A stretch of 64,000 nt of DNA from Nocardia sp. BMG51109 (GTDB taxonomy: Bacteria; Actinomycetota; Actinomycetes; Mycobacteriales; Mycobacteriaceae): NCBI RefSeq assembly GCF_000526215.1, contig NZ_JAFQ01000004.1, forward strand, positions 1,550,001 through 1,614,000, given 5' to 3'. Position 1 is the first letter of the stretch. Each line of letters starts with the position of its first letter. Below the pieces are notes generated by a model, which saw only the letters and a program-made list of their open reading frames with translations, had not been told where the DNA came from and did not search any database. A program made the position numbers and the translations under genes. Of the stretch, positions 1 to 9,252 are shown in pieces.

Positions 1-348
1 GGCGGCGGGCGGCACGCGGTGATCCACCCCGAGCTCCCGGTCATCGACAACACGGTGTTCCAGCTCGGCACCCCGGACGATCCGGCCCAGTTCGTCCACC
101 CCGGCGATTCGCTGTGGGTGCCGCCCGTCCGGGTCGGCGTTCTGGCCACCCCCGCGGTCGCGCCCTGGATGAAGATCAGCGAGGCCGTCGACTACCTGCG
201 CGCGGTCGGCCCCCGCACCGCCTTCCCGATCCACTACGGCATCATCGCCCCCGAGGCGCAGGGCATCTACTTCGGCCGCCTCTCCGAAATGCGCGGCGCC
301 GACACCGATTTCACGGTCATCCAGCCGGAAGACCACGCCGAACTGTAA
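1..348 (+). CDS. MBL-fold metal-dependent hydrolase, C-terminal part (5' end outside window)
   Basis: The frame is open from base 1 and ends at a TAA at 346-348, so the gene starts before the window. The visible 115 residues include a RHAVIHPELP strand followed by a VDYLRAVGPRTAFPIHYG segment. That pairing fits the C-terminal part of metallo-beta-lactamase-fold hydrolases of the UlaG/YtnP kind, where a late His (here in PIHYG) sits near the metal site. The HxHxDH motif would lie upstream and is not visible, so catalytic competence and substrate cannot be judged. The gene is convergent with the glutamate decarboxylase, whose stop lies 8 bp away. Confidence 0.7.
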   Translation, partial: GGGRHAVIHPELPVIDNTVFQLGTPDDPAQFVHPGDSLWVPPVRVGVLATPAVAPWMKISEAVDYLRAVGPRTAFPIHYGIIAPEAQGIYFGRLSEMRGADTDFTVIQPEDHAEL

Positions 349-356
349 TCACGCGC

Positions 357-1769
357 TCAGTCGATCCCGGCCGCGCGCCGCACCTGAGCGGTAGCGACCG
401 CCGGGGTCGCGCTGTGGGTGAAGCCGCCGGCCTCCTGCCGGGTGAGCGAAACGCTCGGCGGGTGCCGGTCGATCTGGTCCATCGCCCGCCGCAGATCGGC
501 CAGCAGCAGATCGGCCATGTCGTGGCTGAAGCCGTGCCGGACCAGCACGCGCATGACGGTCTCGTCCTGCCGATCGGCGGGCAGCGGATAGGCCGCGACC
601 AGCCAGCCGCGAGTGCGCAGCCGGTCGGACAGATCGTAGAGGTTGAAGGTCGCGCCCGCGCGCAGCGTCCACGACACCGCCGCGATGCCGTGCAGCGGAT
701 CGCCGTCGTGCATCAGCTCGAACGGGCCGAGTTCGGCGATACCGGCCGCGAGGCGCCGCGCCGCCGCGTAGGCGGCCGACTGCACCCGGGCGTAGCCGAC
801 CCGGCCGAGCCGGATGAACTCGTAGTAGGAGGTGACCACCTGCCCGCCGGGCCGGGAGAAGTTGAGGTTGAAGGTGGCCATGTCGCCGCCGAGATAGTCG
901 ACGTCGAACACCAGTTCCGCCGGCAGATCGGCGGCCTCGCGCCAGATCGCCCAGCCCACCCCGAGCGGTGCCAGACCGGTCTTGTGGCCGGAGGCGTTGA
1001 TCGACCTCACCCGCGGTAATCGGAAGTCCCACACCAGGTCCGGCGCGGTGAACGGCGCGAGGAAGCCGCCGCTGGCGGCGTCGACGTGCAGCGGGATGTC
1101 CAGCCCGGTCCGCGCCTGAAGCTCGTCCAGCGCCCGGCTGACCCCCGCGACGTCCTCGAACAGGCCGGTGAAGGTCTGCCCGAAGGTCGGCACCACCATG
1201 ATGGTGTTCTCGTCGCAGTGCGCGGCGACATCGTCCGGATGCATCGTGAGCCGGTCGCCACGCAGGGGAATCTGCCGGATGTCCACGTCGAAATACCGCG
1301 CGAACTTCTCCCAGCAGACCTGGACCGGACCGCAGACGAAATTCGGAATGCCCCGGCCGCCGCCCTTGCGCCAGCGGAACTTCGCGGCCAGCCCGCCGAG
1401 CATCGCCGCCTCGCTGGAACCGGTGGTCGAGGTGCCCATCGCACCGGCGGGGCCGGGCGCGTGCCACAGATCGGCGAGCATCCGCACGCAGCGCCGCTCC
1501 AGCTCGGCGGTCTGCGGATACTCGTCCTTGTCGACGATGTTCTTGTCGAGGGACTCGTTCATCAACCGGCGCGCCTCGTCGTCGACCCAGGTGGTGCAGA
1601 AGGTCGCCAGGTTCATCCGGGAGACGCCGTCGATCAGCAGTTCGTCGTGGACGATCTGGTAGGCGGCCTGCGGGAACATCTCCGATTCGGGGAAGGTGGT
1701 CTTCGGCGCGCCCGACTCCAGCGGGGGCTGCGCGAACAGGTCGTCGGATTCGGTAGGACGGTCGGGCAT
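357..1769 (-). CDS. gadB: Glutamate decarboxylase (PLP-dependent, group II)
   Basis: 470 residues, the usual length for bacterial GadB. The PLP-binding region is clear: HVDAASGG places Asp230 to contact the pyridine nitrogen, and SINASGHKTGL carries the Schiff-base lysine at Lys263. The protein would convert L-glutamate to GABA and CO2 in the cytosol, a reaction known for acid tolerance and GABA-shunt entry. No glutamate/GABA antiporter gene adjoins it, so a classical acid-resistance pair is not visible here. The upstream region (about 1770-1970) is relatively AT-rich and probably carries the promoter, but no regulator site is recognised. The ATG at 1769 gives a normal GadB N-terminus. Confidence 0.93.
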   Translation of the reverse strand: MPDRPTESDDLFAQPPLESGAPKTTFPESEMFPQAAYQIVHDELLIDGVSRMNLATFCTTWVDDEARRLMNESLDKNIVDKDEYPQTAELERRCVRMLADLWHAPGPAGAMGTSTTGSSEAAMLGGLAAKFRWRKGGGRGIPNFVCGPVQVCWEKFARYFDVDIRQIPLRGDRLTMHPDDVAAHCDENTIMVVPTFGQTFTGLFEDVAGVSRALDELQARTGLDIPLHVDAASGGFLAPFTAPDLVWDFRLPRVRSINASGHKTGLAPLGVGWAIWREAADLPAELVFDVDYLGGDMATFNLNFSRPGGQVVTSYYEFIRLGRVGYARVQSAAYAAARRLAAGIAELGPFELMHDGDPLHGIAAVSWTLRAGATFNLYDLSDRLRTRGWLVAAYPLPADRQDETVMRVLVRHGFSHDMADLLLADLRRAMDQIDRHPPSVSLTRQEAGGFTHSATPAVATAQVRRAAGID

Positions 1770-1970
1770 CCTCGCCTCCTGGGCGTGTGGGTCTATCCGA
1801 TTGCCACACCATCGAGGCTACCTGCCATCAAACCCGAAAACTTCCCCCTACGACAAGGTTTGTCATCCGATACGTCGATTGCGAACAGTTAACCAACCAT
1901 TGCGGAACGAGCAGTTCAGCCCGGACCCGTGCTGTTCCTCGCGAGCTGTGCCGGGTAGCGCCGCCGAGGG

Positions 1971-2672
1971 TCAGGCGGCCCGCGCGGCGGCGAACGGCTC
2001 CCAGCGGTAGACATCCGGGACCGCCTCGTGGAACAGGGCCAGGTCGACGGCGTCGAGCACGGCCTGCCGCGGGGCGGAGCGGTTCAGCTGCGCGGCCGAG
2101 ATCGCCAGGCGCAGCAGGCCGGCGCGACGGGCCGTGCGCGCGGCGCTCATCACCATCGCGTGGCACCACCACGGTTCGGCCCGGAAGCCCTCGCCGATGC
2201 CGTGCACCCAACCACGCTGCGCCACATCGCGTTCCAGATCGTGGATGGCGGTCAGGCTCAGCGCGACACGGAAACCCACGTCGGGCAGGGCGGCGATCGC
2301 CCCCTCCGAGGCGGTCCAGCGCGGCGCCGCGAACAGCCGCGTCCGCAGGCCCACACCCTCCATCACCCGGTCGGCGGCCATCAGCCGCAGGCGCGCCTCG
2401 TGTTCGGGCAGCGCCGCGAACTCCGCGCGGCGGCGCTTGGTGGCCGCCTGGTCGTAGCCGTGCAGCACGATCGCATCACCCGACTCGCGCCGCGACCGCA
2501 GCCAGTCCTGCGTCCGGGGATCGTCGGCGAGCCGGTACTTACCCTTCAACCGCGGCGCGACCAGCAGCGAGAGCCGGACGTCGCGCCGATCCATCTCCTC
2601 GGCGAAGGCCGCGGCCGCCGCGCGGGTGGTGTCACGGATGCCCGAGACGGAGACGATCAACTGTGCACGCAT
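1971..2672 (-). CDS. DUF2334-family polysaccharide-deacetylase-like protein
   Basis: 233 residues starting at the ATG at 2672, chosen because AAAGGGGG lies 10 nt upstream; an in-frame start 12 codons earlier has no such site. The layout (an N-terminal beta strand with LIVSVSGIRD, then EMDRRDVRLSLLVAPRLKG, a VLHGYD motif and a late FAAPRW motif) is that of the DUF2334 branch of the NodB-like deacetylase fold. Members are thought to act on sugar substrates, but the reaction is usually unproven. The usual metal-binding Asp/His set is only partly recognisable (HGYD), so activity is uncertain. There is no signal peptide, suggesting a cytosolic protein. Confidence 0.75.
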   Translation of the reverse strand: MRAQLIVSVSGIRDTTRAAAAAFAEEMDRRDVRLSLLVAPRLKGKYRLADDPRTQDWLRSRRESGDAIVLHGYDQAATKRRRAEFAALPEHEARLRLMAADRVMEGVGLRTRLFAAPRWTASEGAIAALPDVGFRVALSLTAIHDLERDVAQRGWVHGIGEGFRAEPWWCHAMVMSAARTARRAGLLRLAISAAQLNRSAPRQAVLDAVDLALFHEAVPDVYRWEPFAAARAA

Positions 2673-2802
2673 GGTGCGCGTACCCCCTTTCGGTGCTGCC
2701 CACCACACTCACTGTGGGTGCACCAGGTGTCGGCACCGTGCTGCGCGGGTGACGCGGCGACGAATTCGCGCTACCGAATCGGCTGATCATCCGACGACAA
2801 GG

Positions 2803-5055
2803 TCAACGAACGGTCTCCGGCGCGGGCCGCACCTCCGCCAGCCCGAGAGTGTCCAGCACCCAGGCATATTCGAAGGCGACCTCGCGCCACTTCTCGTAGC
2901 GGCCGCTGACACCGCCGTGCCCGGCGCTCATCTCGGTCTTCAGCAGCAGCGGCGCATCGCCGGTCTTGGTCGCGCGCAGTTTCGCCACCCACTTGGCCGG
3001 TTCGACGTACAGCACCCGGGTGTCGTTCAGGCTGGTGATCGCCAGGATCGCCGGATAGTCCTTGGCCTCGACGTTCTCGTACGGCGAGTAGGACTTCATG
3101 TACTCGTAGACCTGCTTGTCCGCCAGCGGATTTCCCCACTCGTCCCATTCGATGACGGTCAGCGGCAGCGAGGGATCCAGGATCGAGGTGAGTGGGTCCA
3201 CAAACGGCACATTGGCCAAAATGCCGGTGAACAGTTCGGGGGCGAGGTTCGCGACGGCGCCCACCAGCAGGCCGCCGGCGCTGCCGCCGTCGGCGATCAG
3301 CCGGTCGGACGCGGTGATCCCGGTGTCCACCAGATGCCGTGCGCAGGCGACGAAGTCGGTGAAGGTGTTCTTCTTGGTGAGGGTCTTGCCGTGCTCGTAC
3401 CACAGCCGGCCCATCTCGCCGCCGCCGCGCACGTGCGCGACGGCGAACACCGCACCGCGGTCGAGCAGCGACAGCCGCGACACCGAGAAGCCCGGGTCGA
3501 TGCTGGCCTCGTAGGAGCCGTATCCGTAGAGCAGCAACGGCTTCGGTGCCCTGCCACCGTCGCCGCCGTCCTTGCGCCACACCAGCGAGATCGGGATTCG
3601 GGTGCCGTCCTCGGCGACCGCCCAATCCCGGTGCTGCTCGTAGTCGTTCGGGTCGTAGCCGCCCAGCACCACCTGTTCCTTGCGCAGGATCAACTCGCCG
3701 GTCGCGGGAATGTAGTCGAAGACCTGCACCGGGGTGATGAACGAGGTGACCCCGAGACGCAGCGTCGGCTGGTTCCACTCCGGGTTGGACCCGACGCCGG
3801 CGGCGAACAGCTCCAGCCCGAACTCCAGTTCGCGCAGCTCACCGTAGCCCTCGGAGGTCAACGGCCACACCGCGACCCGCGACAGCGCCGCGCGACGGTA
3901 GGACAGCACGAGATGGTCGGCGAAGCAGTCGATGTCCTCGAGCCGCACATCGTCGCGGTGCGGGATGAGGATGTTCAGATCGGCCGGATCGTCCACGGGC
4001 GCGTCGGCGAGCACGAAGTTCTCCGCCTTCACGCCGTCCACGACGTCGTTGTGCAGGACCAGGAATCGGTCCCGCCCGCCGATGACCGCATGCTCGGCGG
4101 AGTACTCGACGCCCTCGCGCCGCGGCAGCAGCACCCGGAATTCGCCCTCGGGATCATCGGATTCGAGGACCCACCCCTCGGTGGTGATCTTCGACCCCAC
4201 CCAGATCATCAGGTACTTCTCCGAGCGGGTGGCGCCGACGCCCACCCAGTAGCGCTCGTCCGGCTCGTGAAAGACCTTGACGTCCTGCTCTTTCGGCGTG
4301 CCCAGGCGGTGCCGCCACACGGTGTCGGGCCGCCACGACTCGTCGACGGTCTGATAGAAGACATGGGTGCCGTCCAGCGACCAGGTCGCCCCCGGCGCGG
4401 TGCCCGGCACCTCGTCGCTCAGCGCCGTACCGGTGCGCAGATCCTTGAACCGCAACACATATCGCTCGTCGCCGACGGTGTCCACGGAATAGGCCAGCAG
4501 GGCCCCGTCGTGGCTGATCGAGAACGCCCCCAGCGCGAAGAAGTCGTGCCCCTCGGCGAGTTCGTTGCTGTCCAGCAGCACCTGCTCGCCGGGAATCTCG
4601 ATCGGGGCACTCGCCTCGGTATCGGTCCCCGCCGCCAGCCGCGGCGGTGTCCAGTCGTCCGGACCGGCGATCGGGCAGCGACAGTGCACCCCGTACTGCT
4701 TGCCCTCGAAACTGCGCGAGTAGTACCAGTGGTCACCCATCCGGGCCGGCACCGACAGGTCCGTCTCCTGGGTGCGCGCCTTGATCTCGTCGAAGATCTT
4801 GTCCCGCAACGGCCGCAGATGTTCGGTCCGGGCGTCGGTGTAGGCGTTCTCCGCCTCGAGATGCGCGATGACCTCGGGGTTGTCCTTGTCGCGCAGCCAT
4901 TCGTAGTCGTCGACGAACGTGTCACCGTGATGCACCCGCTCGGCCGGCACCCGCTTCGCCGTCGGTGGGGCCGACTCGCCCTGCCGCGGCGGGGTTCCGG
5001 CGGATGCTGGGTCGCCGACGGTCGGGGGCGTTCCGGTACCACTGTCGAGTGCCAT
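2803..5055 (-). CDS. ptrB: Oligopeptidase B-like S9A serine peptidase
   Basis: 750 residues from the ATG at 5055; an upstream in-frame ATG at 5079 would add 8 residues but has no ribosome-binding site. The N-terminal beta-propeller region (about 40-430) is followed by an alpha/beta-hydrolase domain. The nucleophile is Ser592 in GGSAGG, with Asp678 in LNDTRV and His713 in SAGHGG completing the triad. The spacing and the RGGGEMGR segment fit oligopeptidase B, which cleaves short peptides after Arg/Lys in the cytosol. In M. tuberculosis the equivalent is split as ptrBa/ptrBb near purB; here it is a single intact frame. Confidence 0.92.
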   Translation of the reverse strand: MALDSGTGTPPTVGDPASAGTPPRQGESAPPTAKRVPAERVHHGDTFVDDYEWLRDKDNPEVIAHLEAENAYTDARTEHLRPLRDKIFDEIKARTQETDLSVPARMGDHWYYSRSFEGKQYGVHCRCPIAGPDDWTPPRLAAGTDTEASAPIEIPGEQVLLDSNELAEGHDFFALGAFSISHDGALLAYSVDTVGDERYVLRFKDLRTGTALSDEVPGTAPGATWSLDGTHVFYQTVDESWRPDTVWRHRLGTPKEQDVKVFHEPDERYWVGVGATRSEKYLMIWVGSKITTEGWVLESDDPEGEFRVLLPRREGVEYSAEHAVIGGRDRFLVLHNDVVDGVKAENFVLADAPVDDPADLNILIPHRDDVRLEDIDCFADHLVLSYRRAALSRVAVWPLTSEGYGELRELEFGLELFAAGVGSNPEWNQPTLRLGVTSFITPVQVFDYIPATGELILRKEQVVLGGYDPNDYEQHRDWAVAEDGTRIPISLVWRKDGGDGGRAPKPLLLYGYGSYEASIDPGFSVSRLSLLDRGAVFAVAHVRGGGEMGRLWYEHGKTLTKKNTFTDFVACARHLVDTGITASDRLIADGGSAGGLLVGAVANLAPELFTGILANVPFVDPLTSILDPSLPLTVIEWDEWGNPLADKQVYEYMKSYSPYENVEAKDYPAILAITSLNDTRVLYVEPAKWVAKLRATKTGDAPLLLKTEMSAGHGGVSGRYEKWREVAFEYAWVLDTLGLAEVRPAPETVR

Positions 5056-5159
5056 GCGCTCCACCGTAGTGCCCGGCATCCGTGATCAGGCCCGGAGGCG
5101 GCGGCAACATCGCAGAAACCCTGCCGGGCGCCGCCGGTTTCGGCCCCGGACCGGCCGGA

Positions 5160-5375
5160 TTACCCCAGTCCGGGCGACCGCGGCACCGTGCCGCGCAGAT
5201 CGCGCCCGTTCTCCTCGCGGGCCGAGCGGCGGGAGTCCATCAGGAAGTACAGGGCCGCCTTACGGCGCTGACACTGGTCGGTGGGGCAACTGCGGTGGAT
5301 ATGCAAGATGTTGTGGGCCTGCTCGACGGTGAGGTGCCGGGGCACCACCGCGCAACTGTCGAAGACGGGTGCCAT
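5160..5375 (-). CDS. Small Cys-containing protein of unknown function
   Basis: 71 residues. The ATG at 5375 was chosen because GGAG sits 6 nt upstream; two more upstream in-frame ATGs lack a site. The sequence is not low-complexity: it has a hydrophobic N-terminus (MAPVFDSCAVVP), an LTVEQAHNILHIH helix and a CPTDQC pair followed by a basic RRKAALYFLMDSRR segment. The Cys/His spacing (IHRSCPTDQC) could bind a metal, but that is inference. It lies alone between oligopeptidase B and a 585-bp non-coding stretch. I do not recognise a named family. Confidence 0.5.
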   Translation of the reverse strand: MAPVFDSCAVVPRHLTVEQAHNILHIHRSCPTDQCQRRKAALYFLMDSRRSAREENGRDLRGTVPRSPGLG

Positions 5376-5960
5376 GCGGTGCTCCATCCTTGTCGTGCGT
5401 GGGTGTGGCGCGGCGCACATTTCCCGGCTTGCGGGTTCGGTCGACGCCGTATATCCGCCACAGTGAGCTGGGTTTCCGATTCGCTTGCGGGGTAAACCAC
5501 GAGAATGTCGTCATCCGGCGGCAAATGCCGCACATGTCCGACGGGATCCGAGATCATTTGCCGACACCCGGCCGTAACCGGCCGGTCACGACCGGTCGGC
5601 ATCCCGGGTGCGTCGAGCACCGGCTCGCATACCGGGGCCGATCGTGACAACCGCCACGTTCATCCCGGCAACGGCATCGGTTACGGCGACGCCGGCACAG
5701 CGACCCGGACCGACCATTTCGAGCATGCCGGCCCCCTCCGGGCCCTCCCGGTTTCCGGTCGGGAATTCATTTCCGGATCGGGCCCGGAAAACCTTTCGGG
5801 GCCACTACACCGGGCAATTCTCCGGCAGATCCCCGAACTGCCCGAAAATGGCGAACCGCCATTCCGTCGCACCCGGATCTGCCGACCGGCTACTGTCGGG
5901 ACGAATGCCGCCACGGCAGGCCGCGCGCCTCGCCCGGACACCGACCCCACAGGAGCAGAT
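5376..5960. other. Intergenic stretch, 585 bp, no gene seen
   Basis: No convincing ORF on either strand: open frames here are Arg/Pro-rich and lack start signals. It should contain the divergent promoters of the small Cys protein and the DUF397 gene. A GC-rich imperfect inverted repeat lies around 5578-5600 (GGCCGGT, CACG, ACCGGTC), of unknown meaning. Confidence 0.5.
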
Positions 5961-6185
5961 GTGGAAGCGAAGAACCGCGAGATCAACCCCGACGCCGTGT
6001 GGCACCGCAGCTCCGAGACCGGCGGCGTCGAGGTGGCCTTTCTCGCCAGCGGCAATATCGGCCTGCGCGACGCGAAGAATCCGGACGGGCCGACGCTGAT
6101 CTTCACGCCCGGCGAATGGACCGCCTTCGTGGCCGGCGCCAAGGACGGCGAATTCAACCGACCCGGATCCACCGCCCACTCCTGA
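5961..6185 (+). CDS. DUF397 domain protein
   Basis: 74 residues from a GTG at 5961, preceded by AGGAG at 5951-5955. The core (VWHRSSETGGVEVAFL, then GLRDAKNPDGP, then FTPGEWTAFVAGAKDGEF) is the DUF397 pattern: an N-terminal W..S motif, a central VRDSK-like motif (here LRDAK) and a closing WxxFxxGxKxGEF. DUF397 proteins usually sit beside an XRE regulator as paired small regulatory proteins in actinomycetes. Here no XRE gene adjoins, so it is solitary. It ends 16 bp before the convergent stop of the esterase gene. Confidence 0.85.
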   Translation: MEAKNREINPDAVWHRSSETGGVEVAFLASGNIGLRDAKNPDGPTLIFTPGEWTAFVAGAKDGEFNRPGSTAHS

Positions 6186-6200
6186 TCCGCGCGCCTCTCC

Positions 6201-7160
6201 TCACGCACCGATGGCCGAGCCGACGAACGGCCACGACGCATGCAGCGTGTCCTGCCAGTACGACCAGGAGTGCGTGCCGACCGGGCTGCGGTCGACGTGG
6301 ACGGGAATGTTCAACCCGCGCAGCCGCTGTTCGAACGATGTCACGCAGCCGTCCACGCCGGCCTCGATCGGGGCGCCGAAGAAGATGTTCTCCGGCAGCT
6401 GCGGCTTGATCTCGGTCTCGTGCGGACCGGGTATGCCGGTTCCGGTGGACAGGTAGATCATGGTGCCGCGCAGGCGGTCCGCCAGCAGCGCCGGATCGTG
6501 CTCGGCCCAGGCGGGGCCGCCGGGCGGGCCCCACATGTTGCCGGGATTCCCGCCGCGGTTGGCGATCGAGAACAGGATCGCCCCCTGCGCGATTCCCAGA
6601 TCCGGGCAGGCGCTGTAGCCGGCGATCGCGTGGTACCGGCCCGGATTGCGCACCGCCAGCACGAAGGCCGCGATGCCGCCCATCGATAATCCGCCGATCG
6701 CGTCCGCGCCGCTGCCGGCGAACGTGGCGTCGATGATCGGCGGCAGCTCCTGGGTCAGGAAAGTCTCCCACCGGTAGCGGCCGAACCGCGGATCGTCGGC
6801 CTGCCAGTCGGTGTAGTAACCGGCCTGACCGCCCATCGGCAGCACCACGTTGACGTTCTTGTCGGCGAAGAACGGCTCGGCGTCGGTGGCGTTGGTCCAG
6901 GTGCTCTGTTTCAGCCCGGGATCGAGCCCGTCGAGCAGGTAGAAGGAGGGGCGCTCGCCCCCGCCGACCGGGTGCAGCACCTGCACCTGGATGACCCGGC
7001 CCATGGCGGGCGACTCGACGAACAGCGCCGATCGGGTCGGGCTCAGCTCATCGATGCCGACGATCCGGGCCGCGGCGGCACGCTGCGGCGGCCCGGCCCA
7101 GGTCCCGAATACACCCAACGCAGCAGCCAGCACAACAGCAGCAACAGAATTCCGCCGCAT
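6201..7160 (-). CDS. Secreted antigen-85-like mycolyltransferase/esterase
   Basis: 319 residues. The N-terminus is a signal peptide (MRR, hydrophobic AAVVLAAALGVFGTWA, then a polar AAAAR cleavage region). The alpha/beta-hydrolase nucleophile is Ser159 in GGLSMGG, and a late His297 in THSWSYW completes the signature seen in Ag85 proteins, which end with a similar HSWxYW. The early VQVLHP and LLDGLD segments match the family. Ag85 proteins transfer mycolates between trehalose and arabinogalactan in the envelope; that role is inferred from family, and paralogues with esterase activity exist. Its presence supports a mycolate-containing host. Confidence 0.87.
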   Translation of the reverse strand: MRRNSVAAVVLAAALGVFGTWAGPPQRAAAARIVGIDELSPTRSALFVESPAMGRVIQVQVLHPVGGGERPSFYLLDGLDPGLKQSTWTNATDAEPFFADKNVNVVLPMGGQAGYYTDWQADDPRFGRYRWETFLTQELPPIIDATFAGSGADAIGGLSMGGIAAFVLAVRNPGRYHAIAGYSACPDLGIAQGAILFSIANRGGNPGNMWGPPGGPAWAEHDPALLADRLRGTMIYLSTGTGIPGPHETEIKPQLPENIFFGAPIEAGVDGCVTSFEQRLRGLNIPVHVDRSPVGTHSWSYWQDTLHASWPFVGSAIGA

Positions 7161-7298
7161 TTGCCACCTCCATCAGCCCACCACACCTACCGGAATGAAA
7201 AAGCTCATGCCCCGACAAACCGCAAGCACTGAATCTCTGGCGTTCGAATAGCAAACCACGTTTCCCGCGGAAACGCACCCCGGAACGGCGGCGGGAGG

Positions 7299-7733
7299 TT
7301 ACTGCGGAACGGTGCGCTCCAATGCCCCGCGCACCGATGCCGCCAGATAGTCGAGATCCGCTCGGGGCGGGGTGGTCGGCCGGCCGCGCAGCCCGAAACC
7401 GTCACCGGGGGTGCGCGGAATGACGTGCAGGTGCACATGGAACACCTCCTGTCCGGCCGTCACGCCGTCGGCGAGGAAGAAGTTCACCCCGTCGCATTGC
7501 ACCTCCGACGCGCGCAGCGCCGCGGCCAGGCGCTGACCCACCCGGAACAGCTTGCCGCCGATCTCCGGATCCAGCTCGGACAGACTGCGCGCCGGGATCT
7601 TCGGAATCACCAGCAGATGCCCGGGCGTCATCGGCCGAATGTCCATGAATGCCAGGACATCCGCGTCCTCGTACACCGTGGACGCGGGGGCCCGGCCGGC
7701 AACGATATCGGCGAAGATCGTGTACGGATCCAT
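7299..7733 (-). CDS. HIT-family nucleotide-binding hydrolase
   Basis: 144 residues from the ATG at 7733. The histidine triad HVHLH lies at 99-103, preceded by the MTPGHLLVIPK strand typical of the HIT fold. HIT proteins hydrolyse or transfer nucleoside phosphoramidates and dinucleotides; the exact substrate cannot be told from sequence. It lies 40 bp downstream of purB on the same strand and may be co-transcribed with it. A perfect short hairpin (GTTTCC, CGC, GGAAAC at about 7260-7274) lies between this gene and the esterase start. Confidence 0.9.
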   Translation of the reverse strand: MDPYTIFADIVAGRAPASTVYEDADVLAFMDIRPMTPGHLLVIPKIPARSLSELDPEIGGKLFRVGQRLAAALRASEVQCDGVNFFLADGVTAGQEVFHVHLHVIPRTPGDGFGLRGRPTTPPRADLDYLAASVRGALERTVPQ

Positions 7734-7773
7734 GACCGACCAGCCTACGGCCTTCCGGCCGCCGACACGTCGG

Positions 7774-9195
7774 CTACAGAATCGGTGACGGCGTGTATCG
7801 CGCGGCGTCCGGGTGGGCGTCGACCAGCTTCTGCACCTGGGCGACGACGTCGGTGACCTGCGCCTCGGCGGCACCGATGAAGACGGACTTGTCGGCCAGG
7901 GCGGCCTCCAGCGCCGCCCGGTCCAGCGGGAGCCGGTCGTCGGCGGCGAGCCGGTCGAGAAGATCGGGCTCCCGGCCCTGCTCGCGCATGGCCAGCGCGA
8001 CCGCGACGGCGTGCTCCTTGATCACCTCGTGCGCGGTCTCCCGGCCGACGCCGGCGCGCACGGCCGCCATCAGGATGCGGGTGGTGGCCAGGAACGGCAG
8101 GTAGCGGTTCAGCTCGCGATCGATCACCGCAGGGTACGCGCCGAACTCCGCGAGCACCGTGAGGAACGTTTCGACCATTCCGTCTAGGGCGAAGAACGCG
8201 TCGGGCAGCGCGACGCGGCGCACCACCGAACAGAACACGTCGCCCTCGTTCCATTGCGCCCCGGCGAGTTCCGCGCCCATCGACGCGTATCCGCGCAGCA
8301 CCACCTGCAGGCCGTTGACGCGCTCACAGGACCGGGTGTTCATCTTGTGCGGCATCGCCGAGGAGCCGACCTGGCCGGGCCGGAAGCCCTCGGTGACCAG
8401 TTCGTGCCCGGCCATCAGGCGCACCGTGTGCGCGAAAGACGAAGGGCCCGCGCCCAACTGGACGAGGGCAGAGAGCACGTCGTGGTCCAGCGAGCGCGGA
8501 TACACCTGGCCGACGCTGGTGAGCACCGTGGCGAAGCCCAGGTGCCGCGCCACCTTCTGCTCCAGCTGGGCCAGCTTGGCCGGATCGCCGCCGAGCAGAT
8601 CGAGCATGTCCTGCGCGGTGCCCATCGGGCCCTTGATACCGCGCAGCGGATACCGGTCGATCAGCTCGCGCAGCCTGGTCAGTGCGATCAGGACTTCGTC
8701 CGCGGCGCCGGCGAACCGCTTGCCGAGCGTGGTCGCCTGCGCGGCCACGTTGTGCGAGCGGCCGGCCATCACCAGGGCCTGATATTCGGTGGCCCGCTCG
8801 GCCAGCCGGGCGGCGACCGCCACGCCGTGCGCGTGGACGTGTTCCAGCGACAGCCGGATCTGCAGCTGTTCCACGTTCTCGGTCAGATCGCGGCTGGTCA
8901 TGCCCTTGTGGATCTGCTCGTGCCCGGCCAGCGCGTTGAACTCCTCGATGCGCGCCTTCACGTCGTGCCTGGTCACCCGCTCCCGCTCGGCGATCGAGGC
9001 CAGGTCGACGCGATCGATCACCCGCTCGTAGTCGTCGACCACGCCCGGCGGCACGTCCACACCCAGTTCCGCCTGCGCCCGCAGCACCTCCAGCCACAGC
9101 CGCCGCTCGAGCACGATCTTGTGCTCGGGCGACCACAGCCGGACCAGTTCGGGGCTGGCATAGCGGGTGGCGAGGACGTTCGGGACAGCAGTCAC
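7774..9195 (-). CDS. purB: Adenylosuccinate lyase
   Basis: 473 residues, normal for the enzyme. The fumarase/aspartase superfamily signature GSSAMPHKMN lies at 277-286 and carries the flexible-loop catalytic serines. The TSRDLTENVEQ segment and the SHNVAAQ motif with a catalytic His (about 148) also match. It acts twice in purine synthesis: SAICAR to AICAR plus fumarate, and adenylosuccinate to AMP plus fumarate. purD lies about 3.3 kb away on the same strand, but the two are separated by unrelated genes, so they do not form one operon. Confidence 0.96.
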   Translation of the reverse strand: MTAVPNVLATRYASPELVRLWSPEHKIVLERRLWLEVLRAQAELGVDVPPGVVDDYERVIDRVDLASIAERERVTRHDVKARIEEFNALAGHEQIHKGMTSRDLTENVEQLQIRLSLEHVHAHGVAVAARLAERATEYQALVMAGRSHNVAAQATTLGKRFAGAADEVLIALTRLRELIDRYPLRGIKGPMGTAQDMLDLLGGDPAKLAQLEQKVARHLGFATVLTSVGQVYPRSLDHDVLSALVQLGAGPSSFAHTVRLMAGHELVTEGFRPGQVGSSAMPHKMNTRSCERVNGLQVVLRGYASMGAELAGAQWNEGDVFCSVVRRVALPDAFFALDGMVETFLTVLAEFGAYPAVIDRELNRYLPFLATTRILMAAVRAGVGRETAHEVIKEHAVAVALAMREQGREPDLLDRLAADDRLPLDRAALEAALADKSVFIGAAEAQVTDVVAQVQKLVDAHPDAARYTPSPIL

Positions 9196-9252
9196 GGCGG
9201 ACAGTCTAGTGTTCGGCGGCCGACCGGCCGCCGCCGCTGCGCGCCCCGGGCG

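Noticed and set aside
2626..5085. Long open frame of 819 codons on the plus strand
   Set aside because: It is the antisense shadow of the oligopeptidase gene: Arg/Gly/His-rich with no domain, while the opposite strand has a complete catalytic triad.
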